A stretch of DNA of 64,000 bases from CAZNLH01 sp964573995 (GCA_964573995.1 CAZNLH010000002.1:1-64000), one strand, 5' to 3'; shown: positions 49,651 through 59,656, numbered from the stretch's first letter. Notes: generated from the sequence alone by a model not told the origin. Program-made: numbers and translations.

Positions 49651-50991
49651 ATGAGCTTTGAGATTATTGAAGCCCTGGGGAGGATTACCAGGGAGAAGAG
49701 CATCGAAAAAGAAGAACTCATCGGTATGATCGAAGCAGGGGTCCTGGCCGCGGCCCGGAAGAAGTTCGGCACCACGGACAACATCAGCGTCCGGGTGAAC
49801 GCAGACAAGGGGAGCATCTCGGTCGTCATAGAAAAGGAAGTAGTCAGAGAGGTCGTGGATCGCAAGGTTGAGATCAGCCTCGAGGAGGCCAGGCAATACG
49901 ATCCGGAAGCGGCCTTGGACGAGCGGGTGGGCATCCCGGTGGATTTTACAGAATTCGGCAGAACGGCTGTCCAGGCGGCGAAGCAGGTCGTTATCCAGAA
50001 GGTAAGGGAAGCGGAGAGGGAAAAAATCCACGAGGAGTACACCAAGAGGATAGGCGAAATCATCCATGGAACGGTTCAACAGATCGAGCGGGGAAATTAC
50101 ATAGTATACATCAGCAAACAGATCGAGGCCATCATCCCCTTGCGTGAGCAGAACAGGAAGGAGCGGTTCAGCCAGGGCGATCCCATCATGGGTTGTCTGA
50201 TCGAGGTGAATGATACCTCGAGGGGGCCACAACTCATTCTTTCCAGGACGCATGCGTTGTTTCTCAACTCGTTGTTTCAGAAGGAAGTCCCCGAAATTGC
50301 CCAGGAACTCGTGGAAATAAAGGAAATTGCGCGGGAACCGGGATCGAGGTCAAAGGTTGCGGTAGTCTCCCATGATCGGAGTGTGGATCCGGTAGGTGCA
50401 TGCGTAGGACTGAAGGGCTCGAGGGTACAGAGTATCGTCAAGGAGATTGGAGGGGAGCGTATTGATATCGTCCCGTGGAGCGAGGATCCGGACGAATTCG
50501 TCAGAAAGGCCCTCAGCCCCGCTGTTGTCTTGAAGACCGTAGCGGATCGGCAGGCCAATAGCATGACCGTTGTAGTCTCCGACGATCAACTCTCGCTGGC
50601 AATCGGGAAATCCGGGCAGAACGTTCGGCTGGCGTCCAAGTTGACGGGATGGCAGATCGATCTCATGACACGTAAGGAGTTTGACGGGAGGAAGAGAGCG
50701 GCTGAAGGGGAGAGGGTGATGGTTGATCTCTCGGAATATGATCTTTCCAGGATACCCGGAATCGGGAAAAAGACGGCCCAGAGGCTCGGAGAGGCCGGAT
50801 ACAAATCCCTGGGTGACCTGATAGATGTGGAAGAGGCCGACCTGCTGAAGGTCAGTGGAATCGGCGAGAAGACCGCAAAGAAGTTGAAGGCGATTGCTGA
50901 TGGTATCGACTCCGGCCTGTTTTACGAGGAAACTGAACTGGTTGCTGAAACTGGTCAAGACAGGTCGGACGATGCGGATGGCCCCATATAA
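49651..50991 (+). CDS. nusA: Transcription termination/antitermination protein NusA
   Basis: 446 aa. N-terminal RNA polymerase-binding domain (FEIIEALGRITREKSIEKEELIGMIEAGVLAAARKKFG cut over helices), S1 domain (about 135-200), and two KH domains (about 210-345, with SRVQSIVKEIGGERIDIVPW and AIGKSGQNVRLASKLTGW). The C-terminal 70 residues form a helix-hairpin-helix region (LSRIPGIGKKTAQRLGEAG and LLKVSGIGEKTAKKLK) in place of the E. coli AR domains. It heads the cluster nusA-infB-ylxP-rbfA-truB-ribF. rimP, which usually precedes nusA, is absent: a terminator and a short leader lie there. Confidence 0.95.
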   Translation: MSFEIIEALGRITREKSIEKEELIGMIEAGVLAAARKKFGTTDNISVRVNADKGSISVVIEKEVVREVVDRKVEISLEEARQYDPEAALDERVGIPVDFTEFGRTAVQAAKQVVIQKVREAEREKIHEEYTKRIGEIIHGTVQQIERGNYIVYISKQIEAIIPLREQNRKERFSQGDPIMGCLIEVNDTSRGPQLILSRTHALFLNSLFQKEVPEIAQELVEIKEIAREPGSRSKVAVVSHDRSVDPVGACVGLKGSRVQSIVKEIGGERIDIVPWSEDPDEFVRKALSPAVVLKTVADRQANSMTVVVSDDQLSLAIGKSGQNVRLASKLTGWQIDLMTRKEFDGRKRAAEGERVMVDLSEYDLSRIPGIGKKTAQRLGEAGYKSLGDLIDVEEADLLKVSGIGEKTAKKLKAIADGIDSGLFYEETELVAETGQDRSDDADGPI

Positions 50992-51056
50992 TACAAAGAG
51001 GGAGAGCATCAGCCTGCCTGGCAGGTTCTTACAAAGGCAAGTTGGGGGCAATTTAA

Positions 51057-53285
51057 TTGGCCAGATATCGAGTATATGAGATTGCGAGGGAGTTCGATCT
51101 ATCCAGCGAGGCCCTCGTTAAGATTCTTCTCGAAATAGGCATCGACGTAAAGAGCCATATGAGCAGTATAGACGAGGCCGCGGTGGAGAAGATACGGGAG
51201 AAGTTCACCCTCGAAAAGGAAGTAATGAAGGAGAGAGACGAGCAAAAGAGGGCACTGGCTGAGGAGAGAAAAAAGAGCAGCAGGAAGGGCCGAGGGGCTG
51301 TAAAGGAGCAGCCCGTTGCCTCTAAGCCCACATCATCGAAGGGAGTGAACGTCAAGAAGTCCGTGCCCCCGCCCAAGGCAAAGAGGGGAAGGGGAGCCTC
51401 AAAGAAGCGACACAGGAAGGTCAACCAGAGGGAGATCGAAGAGAATATTAAGCGGACCCTTTCATTGATAACCGGTAAGCAGAGGAGAAGGAAAAAGAAG
51501 AAAGAGGTGCCGGCCGAATCGACCGCTCCTGAGGGGGAGGCGAACCTGGTAAAGGTAAGTGAATTCATCTCGGTCGCTGAACTCTCGAACATCATAGATG
51601 TTTCTCCTTCCACCATAATCTCGACTTGCATGGAAGTGGGCTTGATGGTTACGATCAACCAGAGGCTTGACTTCGACACCATTTCCCTTGTATGCGGGGA
51701 ATTCGGTTATAAGGCGGAGCCCCTGGAAGAGTATGGGATGGAGGAGATAGAGCATGAAGAAGTTATGGTGGAAGACCTGCGGCCTCGTCCGCCGATTGTT
51801 ACTGTGATGGGACATGTTGATCACGGAAAGACTTCGCTCCTCGACTATATCCGGAAGACGAACGTAATTGCGGGAGAGAGGGGAGGTATCACGCAACACA
51901 TCGGCGCCTATCTGGTCAATCTTCCTCAGGGAACCGTAACTTTCCTCGACACGCCCGGCCACGAGGCCTTCACTGCCATGCGGGCGCGTGGGGCGAAGGT
52001 CACAGACGTTGTTGTCCTCGTGATCGCGGCGGATGACAGGGTTATGCCCCAGACCATCGAGGCCATAGATCATGCGAAGGCGGCGGCGGTGCCGATGATC
52101 GTCGCCATTAACAAGATTGATCTGCCTGCTGCCAATCCCGACAGGGTAAAACAGGACTTGATGAATTATGGAATAGTGGTCGAAGAATACGGGGGTGAGA
52201 TCCTCTGCGCCGAGGTCTCTGCTAAGAAAGGGACTGGAATAGAGCACCTGTTGGAACTTGTCCTTCTTCAGGCGGAGATGCTCGAGTTAAAGGCAAGCCC
52301 CAAAGGTGACGCCCGGGGGGTTGTTATTGAATCCCGGCTCGATAAAGGGATGGGGCCTGTTGCTACCGTCTTGATTACAAGGGGGATATTGCACCCGGGT
52401 GACAACTTCATCTGCGGCCTCTTTTCCGGGAAGGTCCGGGCAATTCTGAACGAAAGGGGTAGCCACATTGAATATGCCGGTCCGGCCAGGCCGGTTCAGG
52501 TCCTTGGCTTCAGCGGCGTGTGCCAGGCGGGAGATAACTTTTACGTTATGAAGGACGAACGGGGAACGAGGGCGATCAGCAGCGTTCGCCAGCGCCTCAA
52601 GAGGGAACATGGCTTTAGGCGGAAGAGAACCACCCTGGAGGATATATACAACCAGGTCAAACGCGGGGAGTTGAAGAGCCTGCGTCTTGTTATCAAAGCG
52701 GATGTCGACGGCTCGGTCGAGGCCCTGACCGATTCTCTCCAGAAGATAAGCACCGACGAGGTTGCCGTAGATATTATTCACAGGGGTGTCGGGTCGATAT
52801 CCGAGACTGACATCCTCCTGGCTGCGGCCTCTGATGCAGTAGTGATCGGGTTTCACGTCAAGCCGGACGCCGGTGCCAGGGCTGCCATTGCGCGGGAAAA
52901 GGTGGATGTCCGGTTGTATCAGGTCATCTATGAGGTGGTCTCCAACATAAGAGCCGCCATGGAAGGCATGCTCACGCCTGCCAAGAGGGAGATCCACATC
53001 GGGATGGCCCAGGTCAAGGAGGTCTTCAGTATTCCGAGAATAGGAACCATAGCGGGTTGCCTCGTTGATGACGGGCTGGTGAAGCGTGACGCAAAGGTCC
53101 GCGTCAGTCGCTCCGATGAAGTCGTTTATGAAGGAGAGATAGCGTCATTGAAGCGTTTCAAGGACGATGTCAGGGAAGTGGCCGGAGGTCTCGAGTGCGG
53201 AATCGCGATCGAGGGGTTCAAGGACATACATGTCGGTGATACCCTGGAATTCTTTGTCGTGGAGGAGATCAAGAGGAAACTGTGA
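51057..53285 (+). CDS. infB: Translation initiation factor IF-2
   Basis: 742 aa from the TTG at 51057 (GGGGG site, 8-base spacer; the following ARYRVYEIAREFDL is the conserved IF2-N start). A first IF2-N domain, then a basic Lys/Arg-rich linker (about 75-150) and a second IF2-N module, precede the GTPase domain from about residue 245: G1 GHVDHGKT (about 251-258), G3 DTPGHE, G4 NKID (about 351). Two beta-barrel domains and the C-terminal fMet-tRNA-binding domain follow. It delivers initiator tRNA to the 30S subunit. Length is normal. Confidence 0.95.
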   Translation: MARYRVYEIAREFDLSSEALVKILLEIGIDVKSHMSSIDEAAVEKIREKFTLEKEVMKERDEQKRALAEERKKSSRKGRGAVKEQPVASKPTSSKGVNVKKSVPPPKAKRGRGASKKRHRKVNQREIEENIKRTLSLITGKQRRRKKKKEVPAESTAPEGEANLVKVSEFISVAELSNIIDVSPSTIISTCMEVGLMVTINQRLDFDTISLVCGEFGYKAEPLEEYGMEEIEHEEVMVEDLRPRPPIVTVMGHVDHGKTSLLDYIRKTNVIAGERGGITQHIGAYLVNLPQGTVTFLDTPGHEAFTAMRARGAKVTDVVVLVIAADDRVMPQTIEAIDHAKAAAVPMIVAINKIDLPAANPDRVKQDLMNYGIVVEEYGGEILCAEVSAKKGTGIEHLLELVLLQAEMLELKASPKGDARGVVIESRLDKGMGPVATVLITRGILHPGDNFICGLFSGKVRAILNERGSHIEYAGPARPVQVLGFSGVCQAGDNFYVMKDERGTRAISSVRQRLKREHGFRRKRTTLEDIYNQVKRGELKSLRLVIKADVDGSVEALTDSLQKISTDEVAVDIIHRGVGSISETDILLAAASDAVVIGFHVKPDAGARAAIAREKVDVRLYQVIYEVVSNIRAAMEGMLTPAKREIHIGMAQVKEVFSIPRIGTIAGCLVDDGLVKRDAKVRVSRSDEVVYEGEIASLKRFKDDVREVAGGLECGIAIEGFKDIHVGDTLEFFVVEEIKRKL

Positions 53286-53308
53286 ACCGGTAAAGGGTGG
53301 GATCGGGA

Positions 53309-53590
53309 ATGGTCATCGGAGTGATGACGCTTGAATTTTACCTCCCCTCGTGTCGATCTCTCAAGTCCAAGCGCTGCACTTTAAAGAGCCTCAAAGAGCG
53401 TCTCATCGGTAAGTTCAATGTATCGGTGGCGGAGGTGAATTATCATGACCTGTGGCAAAGGGCCGAAATAGCCGTCGTCACCGTCTCAAGAGACAGGCGC
53501 TTCGCCAACTCAGTTCTCTCCAAGGCGCTGGATCTGGCGCGCGTCGAGAGGGAAGCCATCCTTGCCAATACGGAAATCTATTTCATATAA
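53309..53590 (+). CDS. ylxP: DUF503 (YlxP-like) protein
   Basis: 93 aa from the ATG at 53309 (a GTG at 53297 is possible). The family start VIGVMTLEFYLPSCRSLKSKRCTLK is followed by the hallmark VSVAEVNYHDLWQRAEIAVVTVS cut over two strands. DUF503 proteins sit between infB and rbfA in many bacteria; the function is unknown, with a ribosome-related role suspected from position. Confidence 0.9.
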   Translation: MVIGVMTLEFYLPSCRSLKSKRCTLKSLKERLIGKFNVSVAEVNYHDLWQRAEIAVVTVSRDRRFANSVLSKALDLARVEREAILANTEIYFI

Positions 53591-53605
53591 CCTGGTGCGG
53601 GTTCC

Positions 53606-53968
53606 ATGAGATATGGCTATTCGAGGTCGGACAGGGTCTCCGAGTTGATCCTTCAGGAAGTTAGTTGGATTATCAGGAACGGGGTCAAAGATCCCGGAGT
53701 TGGGTTCGTTACATTGACCGGCGTGAAGGTGTCATCAGATTTGCGCTTCGCCAGGATATACGTAAGCGTGATGGGTGATGAGGATGAGAAGATCAAGAGT
53801 CTCAGGGCACTGAACAGGGCTAAGGGATATATCCGTTCAGCGTTTGGAGGGAGGGTGAGGTTGAAATACCTCCCCGTATTCACGTTCGTTCTCGATAGGT
53901 CCCTGGAGAGAGTGAAACGAATAGAGGAACTGCTCAGGAAGGTACCGGGGTCGGGGGATTCTGCCTGA
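53606..53968 (+). CDS. rbfA: Ribosome-binding factor A
   Basis: 120 aa, KH-like fold. The blocks RVSELILQEVSWII, DPGVGFVTLTGVKVSSDLRFARIYVSV and RSAFGGRVRLKYLPVFTFVLD (as regions) match RbfA, which matures the 17S rRNA 5' end and helps the 30S subunit at low temperature. It follows ylxP by 15 bases. Confidence 0.92.
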   Translation: MRYGYSRSDRVSELILQEVSWIIRNGVKDPGVGFVTLTGVKVSSDLRFARIYVSVMGDEDEKIKSLRALNRAKGYIRSAFGGRVRLKYLPVFTFVLDRSLERVKRIEELLRKVPGSGDSA

Positions 53969-53998
53969 CACCTCGATCCTTGGGTATTAGAGGGAAAG

Positions 53999-54943
53999 AT
54001 GGCGCTAAAGGGCGGTTATCCCGGCGGTTTTTTGCTTGTAGATAAGCCGCGGGGTCTGACTTCGCGTAAGGTCGTCGACAAGATACGAAATATGGCGGAG
54101 TTCCGGGGGAAAATCGGCCATTCCGGCACGCTGGACCCGATGGCCACCGGTTTACTGGTCCTATGCCTCGGCAAGGCGACGAGGCTCGCATCGTATCTCA
54201 TACGGGACGACAAGAGTTATCTGTCGGAGATCGAACTGGGAGAGGAAACCGACACGGGTGACATGGAAGGGCGTGTGACTTTCGAGAACAGGGAGAAAGT
54301 AATGGAGTTGGACGAAGGGACTGTCTCCAGGGCCTTGAAGGGCTATCGAGGGGTCTTCAATCAAGTTCCTCCAAGTTTCTCAGCACGAAAAGTTGCGGGG
54401 AAGCGGGCCTATGAATTGGCCCGTCGAGGAGAGAAGGTGGAACTCCAGGCGAGTGAAGTCGAAATCAAGGAGATAGAAATATTGGAAATGGGGCTCCCGA
54501 AGGTCCGCTTTTACATCAGGTGTTCGAGCGGGACCTATATCCGGTCACTTGCCTTGGACGTGGGGAGGATTCTGGGAACGGGTGGCCACCTCGTCTCTCT
54601 GAGACGACTGACGGTTGGGCCGTTCAGCCTGGGGGAAGCGGAGGGACTGGATAAACTGGAGAAGGAGTGCCGTTACGGAAACCTGGCTCACTGGCTCTTC
54701 CCTCCGTATACTGTGCTCGGGGGCCTCTCGAAGGTAGTCGTGGATGATCGGGCAGAAGAGTTGCTGCGGCGTGGGTCCCCGGTGGATAAGGTGAGTTTTC
54801 AACTCTGTGGCGGGAACTCTTCAGTTCCTCGCTCCGGTAGGGAGGTCCAGGTATGGAGCCGCACCGATTTCCTGGCCGTGGGTAGAATAGAAATAGAAGG
54901 AAAAGGCGGGTTGCTCCTGTATCCGGAGAAGGTGCTCGGATGA
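53999..54943 (+). CDS. truB: tRNA pseudouridine(55) synthase
   Basis: 314 aa. The catalytic Asp is in HSGTLDPMATGLL, preceded by GFLLVDKPRGLTS; the KSYLSEIELGEETDTGD and QVPPSFSARKVAGKRAYELAR regions follow. The C-terminal 65 residues form a PUA-like domain. It makes pseudouridine 55 in the T loop of tRNAs. Normal length and position between rbfA and ribF. Confidence 0.95.
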   Translation: MALKGGYPGGFLLVDKPRGLTSRKVVDKIRNMAEFRGKIGHSGTLDPMATGLLVLCLGKATRLASYLIRDDKSYLSEIELGEETDTGDMEGRVTFENREKVMELDEGTVSRALKGYRGVFNQVPPSFSARKVAGKRAYELARRGEKVELQASEVEIKEIEILEMGLPKVRFYIRCSSGTYIRSLALDVGRILGTGGHLVSLRRLTVGPFSLGEAEGLDKLEKECRYGNLAHWLFPPYTVLGGLSKVVVDDRAEELLRRGSPVDKVSFQLCGGNSSVPRSGREVQVWSRTDFLAVGRIEIEGKGGLLLYPEKVLG

Positions 54944-54976
54944 ATTCTTTGGCAGGAAGGGTAATAGGGCTTAGCA

Positions 54977-55897
54977 ATGGATAGAGCCATGGAATTGCCC
55001 ATTACGGGGGAAACGGTGGTCACCATCGGGACGTTCGATGGAATCCATATCGGCCACCGAAAGGTCCTGGAGCAGGTTGTAAGGGAGGCCGGAAAAAGGG
55101 GAATGACCAGCCTTGTAATCACCTTTGATCCTCATCCTCTAAAGGTCTTGCGGCCTTCCGAAGCGCCGGGACTACTGAGCACTATAGATGAGAAATTGAA
55201 ACTTCTAACACAATTCGATATCGACCTCGTGGAGATTATACCGTTTACCACGGAATTTTCACGACTGACACCCAGGAGGTTCGTAGAAGAGATCTTGTTC
55301 GAGGAATATTCGATGAGGGCGCTCGTCGTGGGTTATGATCATGGCTTCGGTCGCGGTAGGGGGGGATCGCCGGCAATGCTGCGTTCGCTGTCGCGGGAGA
55401 TGGGCTTTTCTCTTGTCGTAGTGGGCCCGGTTGAGGTTGATGGAGAAAAAGTCAGCAGTTCGAGGATTCGAAAGTACATCGGCAATGCCGACTTCCATTA
55501 TGTCGGCCGGGCGCTCGGCAGACGGTATTCCCTGTCGGCGAGTGTCGTTCCCGGAGAGGGGAGGGGAAGGACAATAGGCTTCCCAACGGCCAATCTGAAG
55601 GTCCTGGGCGGTGGAAAACTGCTTCCACCCGATGGAGTTTATGTGGTGGAAGTATTGTTGGATGGCCGGCCCTATCCGGGAATGATGCACCAGGGAGAGC
55701 GCCCCACCTTCCCGGGTGTCCCCGCATCCATAGAAGTGCACCTTATCGGTTTCGATGGAGAGATCATCGGCAGGGATGTCGAAGTGGAGTACATTGACTG
55801 GTTGAGGGATATCAGACACTTTGACGGACCTGTAGAACTCAGAGACCAACTGGTGAGAGATCGAAGCGAGGCGATGAAGAAATACATTGAGATCTAA
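54977..55897 (+). CDS. ribF: Bifunctional riboflavin kinase/FAD synthetase
   Basis: 306 aa. The N-terminal nucleotidyltransferase domain has GTFDGIHIGHRKVL (the HxGH-type motif) and DPHPLKVL. The C-terminal kinase domain has the GRTIGFPTANL motif, with EVHLIGFDGEIIGRDVEVEYIDWLR at the end. It makes FMN and then FAD, which the flavoproteins encoded here need. rpsO follows after 72 bases. Confidence 0.95.
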   Translation: MDRAMELPITGETVVTIGTFDGIHIGHRKVLEQVVREAGKRGMTSLVITFDPHPLKVLRPSEAPGLLSTIDEKLKLLTQFDIDLVEIIPFTTEFSRLTPRRFVEEILFEEYSMRALVVGYDHGFGRGRGGSPAMLRSLSREMGFSLVVVGPVEVDGEKVSSSRIRKYIGNADFHYVGRALGRRYSLSASVVPGEGRGRTIGFPTANLKVLGGGKLLPPDGVYVVEVLLDGRPYPGMMHQGERPTFPGVPASIEVHLIGFDGEIIGRDVEVEYIDWLRDIRHFDGPVELRDQLVRDRSEAMKKYIEI

Positions 55898-55969
55898 GCC
55901 TTTACAAAGGTGAATTTTCGTTTTAAATTGTAGACTCGTTTGGCGCGATGAATCGAAGGAGAGTCGACG

Positions 55970-56239
55970 ATGGCACTTGATAAAGAGACGAAAAAGGATG
56001 TGATCGACAGGTTCAAACTCCATGATAATGATTCGGGGTCCGCCGAAGTCCAGATTGCATTGTTGACTCGTCGGATAGAGTCATTGACCAAGCACTTTCA
56101 GGTGCATAATAAAGATCACCACTCAAGGAAGGGGTTGTTGAGACTTGTTGGACAGCGAAGGAAACTCTTGGATTATCTCAAAAAGAGCAATATTAACAGT
56201 TATCATCACCTGCTCAGGGAACTGAACCTGAGAAAATAG
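55970..56239 (+). CDS. rpsO: 30S ribosomal protein S15
   Basis: 89 aa, the standard length. The signature GSAEVQIALLTRRIESLTKHFQVHNKDHHSRKGLL spans residues about 22-56 with the 16S rRNA contacts, and the C-terminal block is RRKLLDYLKK. A hairpin whose right arm overlaps the pnp ribosome site lies just after it, as is common at rpsO-pnp junctions. Confidence 0.97.
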   Translation: MALDKETKKDVIDRFKLHDNDSGSAEVQIALLTRRIESLTKHFQVHNKDHHSRKGLLRLVGQRRKLLDYLKKSNINSYHHLLRELNLRK

Positions 56240-56267
56240 GTTGTCTCAAGCGCCCTGTAGGGGCAGT

Positions 56268-58427
56268 ATGGGAGTCAGTAAAAAAATGATAAATAAGGTT
56301 GAACTGGATATCAATGAGACCAGACTGATAATCGAGCACGGCAGGGTCGCGAAGCAGGCCAACGGGGCGGTCCTCGTCCAGTATGGAGAGACCATCGTCC
56401 TGGTCTCCGCGGTGGCGTCCGAAAAGCCCGATTACGCAAGGGGCTTCCTCCCCCTTTATGTTGATTATCGTGAAAAATCATATGCCGCAGGTAAGATACC
56501 GGGGGGATTCTTCAAGCGGGAAGGACGACCGAGCGAGAAGGAAATCCTCAATGCCCGAAAGATAGACCGTCCCCTGAGGCCCTTTTTCCCCAAGGGATAT
56601 TTCCACGAGGTCCAGATAATGGCAATTGTGTTGTCATATGATCAGGAGAACGATCCGGATATTCTCGCGCTTATCGGGGCCTCTGCGGCACTTGCGGTCT
56701 CGGATATCCCCTTTCCCGTGTGCCTTGGTGCGGTCAAGGTAGGTATGGGTCCGGAAGGTTACATCATCAACCCCACATCCGGCCAGTTGGAGGGGAGCAG
56801 GCTGGATATCACGGTCGTGGGGACGAAGGATTCGGTTGTGATGGTTGAGGGAGAGGCCCTGGAGGTCTCGGAGGCGGAACTCATCGGTGCTCTCAAGATG
56901 GCCCAGGGGACAATCGCGCAAGTTATAGAGATCCAGGAGAAACTCCGGGGCCTGTGTGGCAAGGAAAAGAGGGACTTTTCCCCGCCGCCGGTAGACCCAG
57001 CCCTGGAGAAGCACTTGATCGATGTGGCGACGGATCCGGTCCGCGAGGCACTTCAGTTCCAGGAGAAGGAGGATCGGAGGAGCAGGCTGTCCGAGTTGAG
57101 GGATCGCCTGGTCGAGGAGTTTGCCGAGGAATTCCCGGACTCTGAAATGGCGATAAACCAGTACATTGATGATATCGAGAAGCGGATCATGCGCCGGATG
57201 ATTCTCGATCGGGGGAAGAGGGTGGATGGCCGGGGGTACGATGATATCAGGCCGATTGACTGCGAGGTCGGGTTTCTGCCGAGGACCCATGGTTCCGCGC
57301 TGTTCACGAGGGGGCAGACCCAAGCGCTGGCTGTCGTAACCTTGGGGACATCTTCGGACGAACAGCGCATAGACAATATCGAGGGTGAATCGAGCAAGTC
57401 CTTCATGCTTCACTACAACTTTCCCCCGTTCAGCGTCGGCGAAGTTCGTATGATTCGGGGGCCGGCGAGGAGGGAGATCGGTCATGGGGCACTTGCCGAA
57501 AGGGCCTTGAAGGCCTCGATTCCACAGGACAGCCTATTCCCTTACACCGTGCGAATTGTGGTCGATATACTCGAATCGAATGGGTCATCTTCCATGGCAA
57601 CTGTCTGCAGCGGCTCACTGTCGCTGATGGATGCCGGAGTGCCGACCAAGTTCCCGGTGGCAGGAATTGCAATGGGTCTCGTCAAGGAGGATGATCGGAG
57701 CGTCGTCTTGACTGACATCCTGGGGGACGAAGATAAGATCGGTGACATGGATTTCAAGGTAACGGGGACCAGAGAAGGAATTACGGCCTTTCAGATGGAC
57801 ATCAAGATCAAGGGTATCAGTCTTGAGGTCTTCGAAGAGGCCCTCGAAAAGGCCAGAAAGGCGAGGATAAGCATACTTGGCACAATGGACCGGGCGATAT
57901 CCAGGCCAAGGTCAGACCTCTCTCCATACGCCCCGAGAATAATATCAATGACTGTTCCCAGGGATAGGATCGGTGATATCATCGGCCCGGGTGGAAAGAT
58001 GATACGCAGGATCATCGAGGAGACAGGTTCCAAGATAGATGTGGAGGATGACGGGTCGGTTGTAATCGCCTCGGTTGACCAGGGAGCGGGAGAGCGGGCA
58101 CGGAAGATGATCGAGAAGATTATCGAGGAACCCGAGGTGGGGAAAATCTATCATGGTACGGTCAAGAATACCCTGTCTTTTGGTGCCTTTGTTGAGATTC
58201 TACCGAAGGTGGAGGGTCTGGTCCACATCTCCGAGTTGGACCACAAGCGGGTCGCGAAGGTTGAGGATGTAGTAAAGGTTGGTGATAAAGTCTGGGTCAA
58301 ACTCATTGGGATCGATGATCAGCACCGAATCAAATTGAGTCGCAAGGCGGCCCTCGATGAGATGACCAGGAAAAAGGGGATGGAAAACAATGATCATAGG
58401 TCTTCCGAAAGAAATAAAGAGCGATGA
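56268..58427 (+). CDS. pnp: Polyribonucleotide nucleotidyltransferase
   Basis: 719 aa from the ATG at 56268, which has AGGGG 4 bases upstream; an ATG at 56286 (GGGAG 11 bases upstream) is an alternative. Two RNase PH domains (the first from about 10, the second from about 325 with GRGYDDIRPI and FTRGQTQALAVVTLG) flank a helical domain. KH (GPGGKMIRRIIEETGSKIDV region) and S1 (GKIYHGTVKNTLSFGAFVEILPKVEGLVHISEL region) domains close the protein. It degrades RNA 3' to 5' phosphorolytically. The end overlaps the ald gene by 38 bases. Confidence 0.94.
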   Translation: MGVSKKMINKVELDINETRLIIEHGRVAKQANGAVLVQYGETIVLVSAVASEKPDYARGFLPLYVDYREKSYAAGKIPGGFFKREGRPSEKEILNARKIDRPLRPFFPKGYFHEVQIMAIVLSYDQENDPDILALIGASAALAVSDIPFPVCLGAVKVGMGPEGYIINPTSGQLEGSRLDITVVGTKDSVVMVEGEALEVSEAELIGALKMAQGTIAQVIEIQEKLRGLCGKEKRDFSPPPVDPALEKHLIDVATDPVREALQFQEKEDRRSRLSELRDRLVEEFAEEFPDSEMAINQYIDDIEKRIMRRMILDRGKRVDGRGYDDIRPIDCEVGFLPRTHGSALFTRGQTQALAVVTLGTSSDEQRIDNIEGESSKSFMLHYNFPPFSVGEVRMIRGPARREIGHGALAERALKASIPQDSLFPYTVRIVVDILESNGSSSMATVCSGSLSLMDAGVPTKFPVAGIAMGLVKEDDRSVVLTDILGDEDKIGDMDFKVTGTREGITAFQMDIKIKGISLEVFEEALEKARKARISILGTMDRAISRPRSDLSPYAPRIISMTVPRDRIGDIIGPGGKMIRRIIEETGSKIDVEDDGSVVIASVDQGAGERARKMIEKIIEEPEVGKIYHGTVKNTLSFGAFVEILPKVEGLVHISELDHKRVAKVEDVVKVGDKVWVKLIGIDDQHRIKLSRKAALDEMTRKKGMENNDHRSSERNKER

Positions 58428-59508
58428 GAATCGGGTAGCGCTGGTCCCATCCGGTGTCGAGGTCCTGGTCTCAAGTGGGCACACCGTGTTGGTGGAGGCG
58501 GGTGCCGGAAGGGGGAGCGGGTTCGGTGATGATCTGTACCGGAAGGCTGGTGCGGACGTAGTTGAAGGCCCCAAGGAGATATTCTCCCGTGCTGAAATGG
58601 TTGTCAAGGTCAAAGAACCCCTTGAGAGGGAGTTCCCGCTGATCCGAGAAGACCAGATTCTCTTTACATTCTATCACTTCGCAGCCGATGAGGATCTCCT
58701 CGAGGGTGTCAGAGAGAGGAAGTGCATAGCGCTTGCATACGAAACGGTTCAGGAGGATAACGGTGAACTGCCGCTGCTCATCCCGATGAGTGAAGTTGCC
58801 GGCCGGATGGCCGTTCAGGAGGGTGCTAAGTACCTCGAAAAGACAAGGGGGGGGAAGGGAGTCTTGCTCAGCGGCGTGCCGGGTGTTCGCCCGGCGCAGG
58901 TAACGGTTCTCGGTGGAGGTATCGTAGGTTCCAACGCGGCCAAGATGGCTGCGGGTCTGGGAGCCAGGGTGACGATATTCGACATTAATCTTGAACGTCT
59001 GAGATACCTCTCAGATATAATGCTTTCCAATGTAAACATGGTATATTCCAGCCCGCAGGGCATCCGCGAGGCCCTGAAATCAACGGATCTCCTGGTAGGA
59101 GCAGTCCTCCGCGCGGGGGCCAAGGCGCCGAAACTCGTCATGCAGGAAGACCTCAGGTTGATGGAAGAGGGTTCCGTCATTGTCGATGTTGCTGTTGACC
59201 AGGGCGGGTGTATAGAGACCTGCAGGCCGACCACTCACAGTGATCCCACTTATGTAGTAGAGGGCATCATTCATTATTGCGTTGCCAACATGCCTGGAGC
59301 CGTACCGAAGACCAGCACTCTTGCCCTCACGAACGCGACATTCCCCTATGTTCTCGACCTTGCGAACAAGGGCTGGAAGAAGGCCTGCCTGGAAGACCGG
59401 ATCTTGATGCGCGGCCTGAATCTGGTAAAGAGCAGGATTACCTGCAGGGGTGTCGCGGATGCCTTTCATAGGGAGTATTCGGATCCGAATGAGATCATAG
59501 GGGAATAA
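58390..59508 (+). CDS. ald: Alanine dehydrogenase
   Basis: 372 aa, the family standard. Motifs: IGLPKEIKSDENRVAL at the start, VKVKEPL, FTFYHFAAD, the NAD-binding VLGGGIVGSNAAKMAAGLGA, DVAVDQGGC, and YCVANMPGAVPKTST near the C-terminus. It interconverts pyruvate and alanine with NADH and ammonia. The start lies 38 bases inside pnp in another frame, an unusually long overlap. Confidence 0.95.
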   Translation: MIIGLPKEIKSDENRVALVPSGVEVLVSSGHTVLVEAGAGRGSGFGDDLYRKAGADVVEGPKEIFSRAEMVVKVKEPLEREFPLIREDQILFTFYHFAADEDLLEGVRERKCIALAYETVQEDNGELPLLIPMSEVAGRMAVQEGAKYLEKTRGGKGVLLSGVPGVRPAQVTVLGGGIVGSNAAKMAAGLGARVTIFDINLERLRYLSDIMLSNVNMVYSSPQGIREALKSTDLLVGAVLRAGAKAPKLVMQEDLRLMEEGSVIVDVAVDQGGCIETCRPTTHSDPTYVVEGIIHYCVANMPGAVPKTSTLALTNATFPYVLDLANKGWKKACLEDRILMRGLNLVKSRITCRGVADAFHREYSDPNEIIGE

Positions 59509-59573
59509 GCGGAATCTCCGATATTCTCATTCATACTGCTGGCCGGTTTTCAATCGATTGTAACAGTTTGATG

Positions 59574-59598
59574 AACACCCCGGGTGTTGCTTTCGTTT
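59574..59598 (+). terminator. Candidate weak terminator after ald
   Basis: Arms AACACC (59574-59579) and GGTGTT (59583-59588) around CCG, followed by GCTTTCGTTT. The T stretch is broken, so termination may be partial. Confidence 0.35.
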
Positions 59599-59656
59599 AT
59601 TACGAGGCTCGAAGAAACTATCGGAAATAACCGTAGATCATTATCCCGCTACCAGG

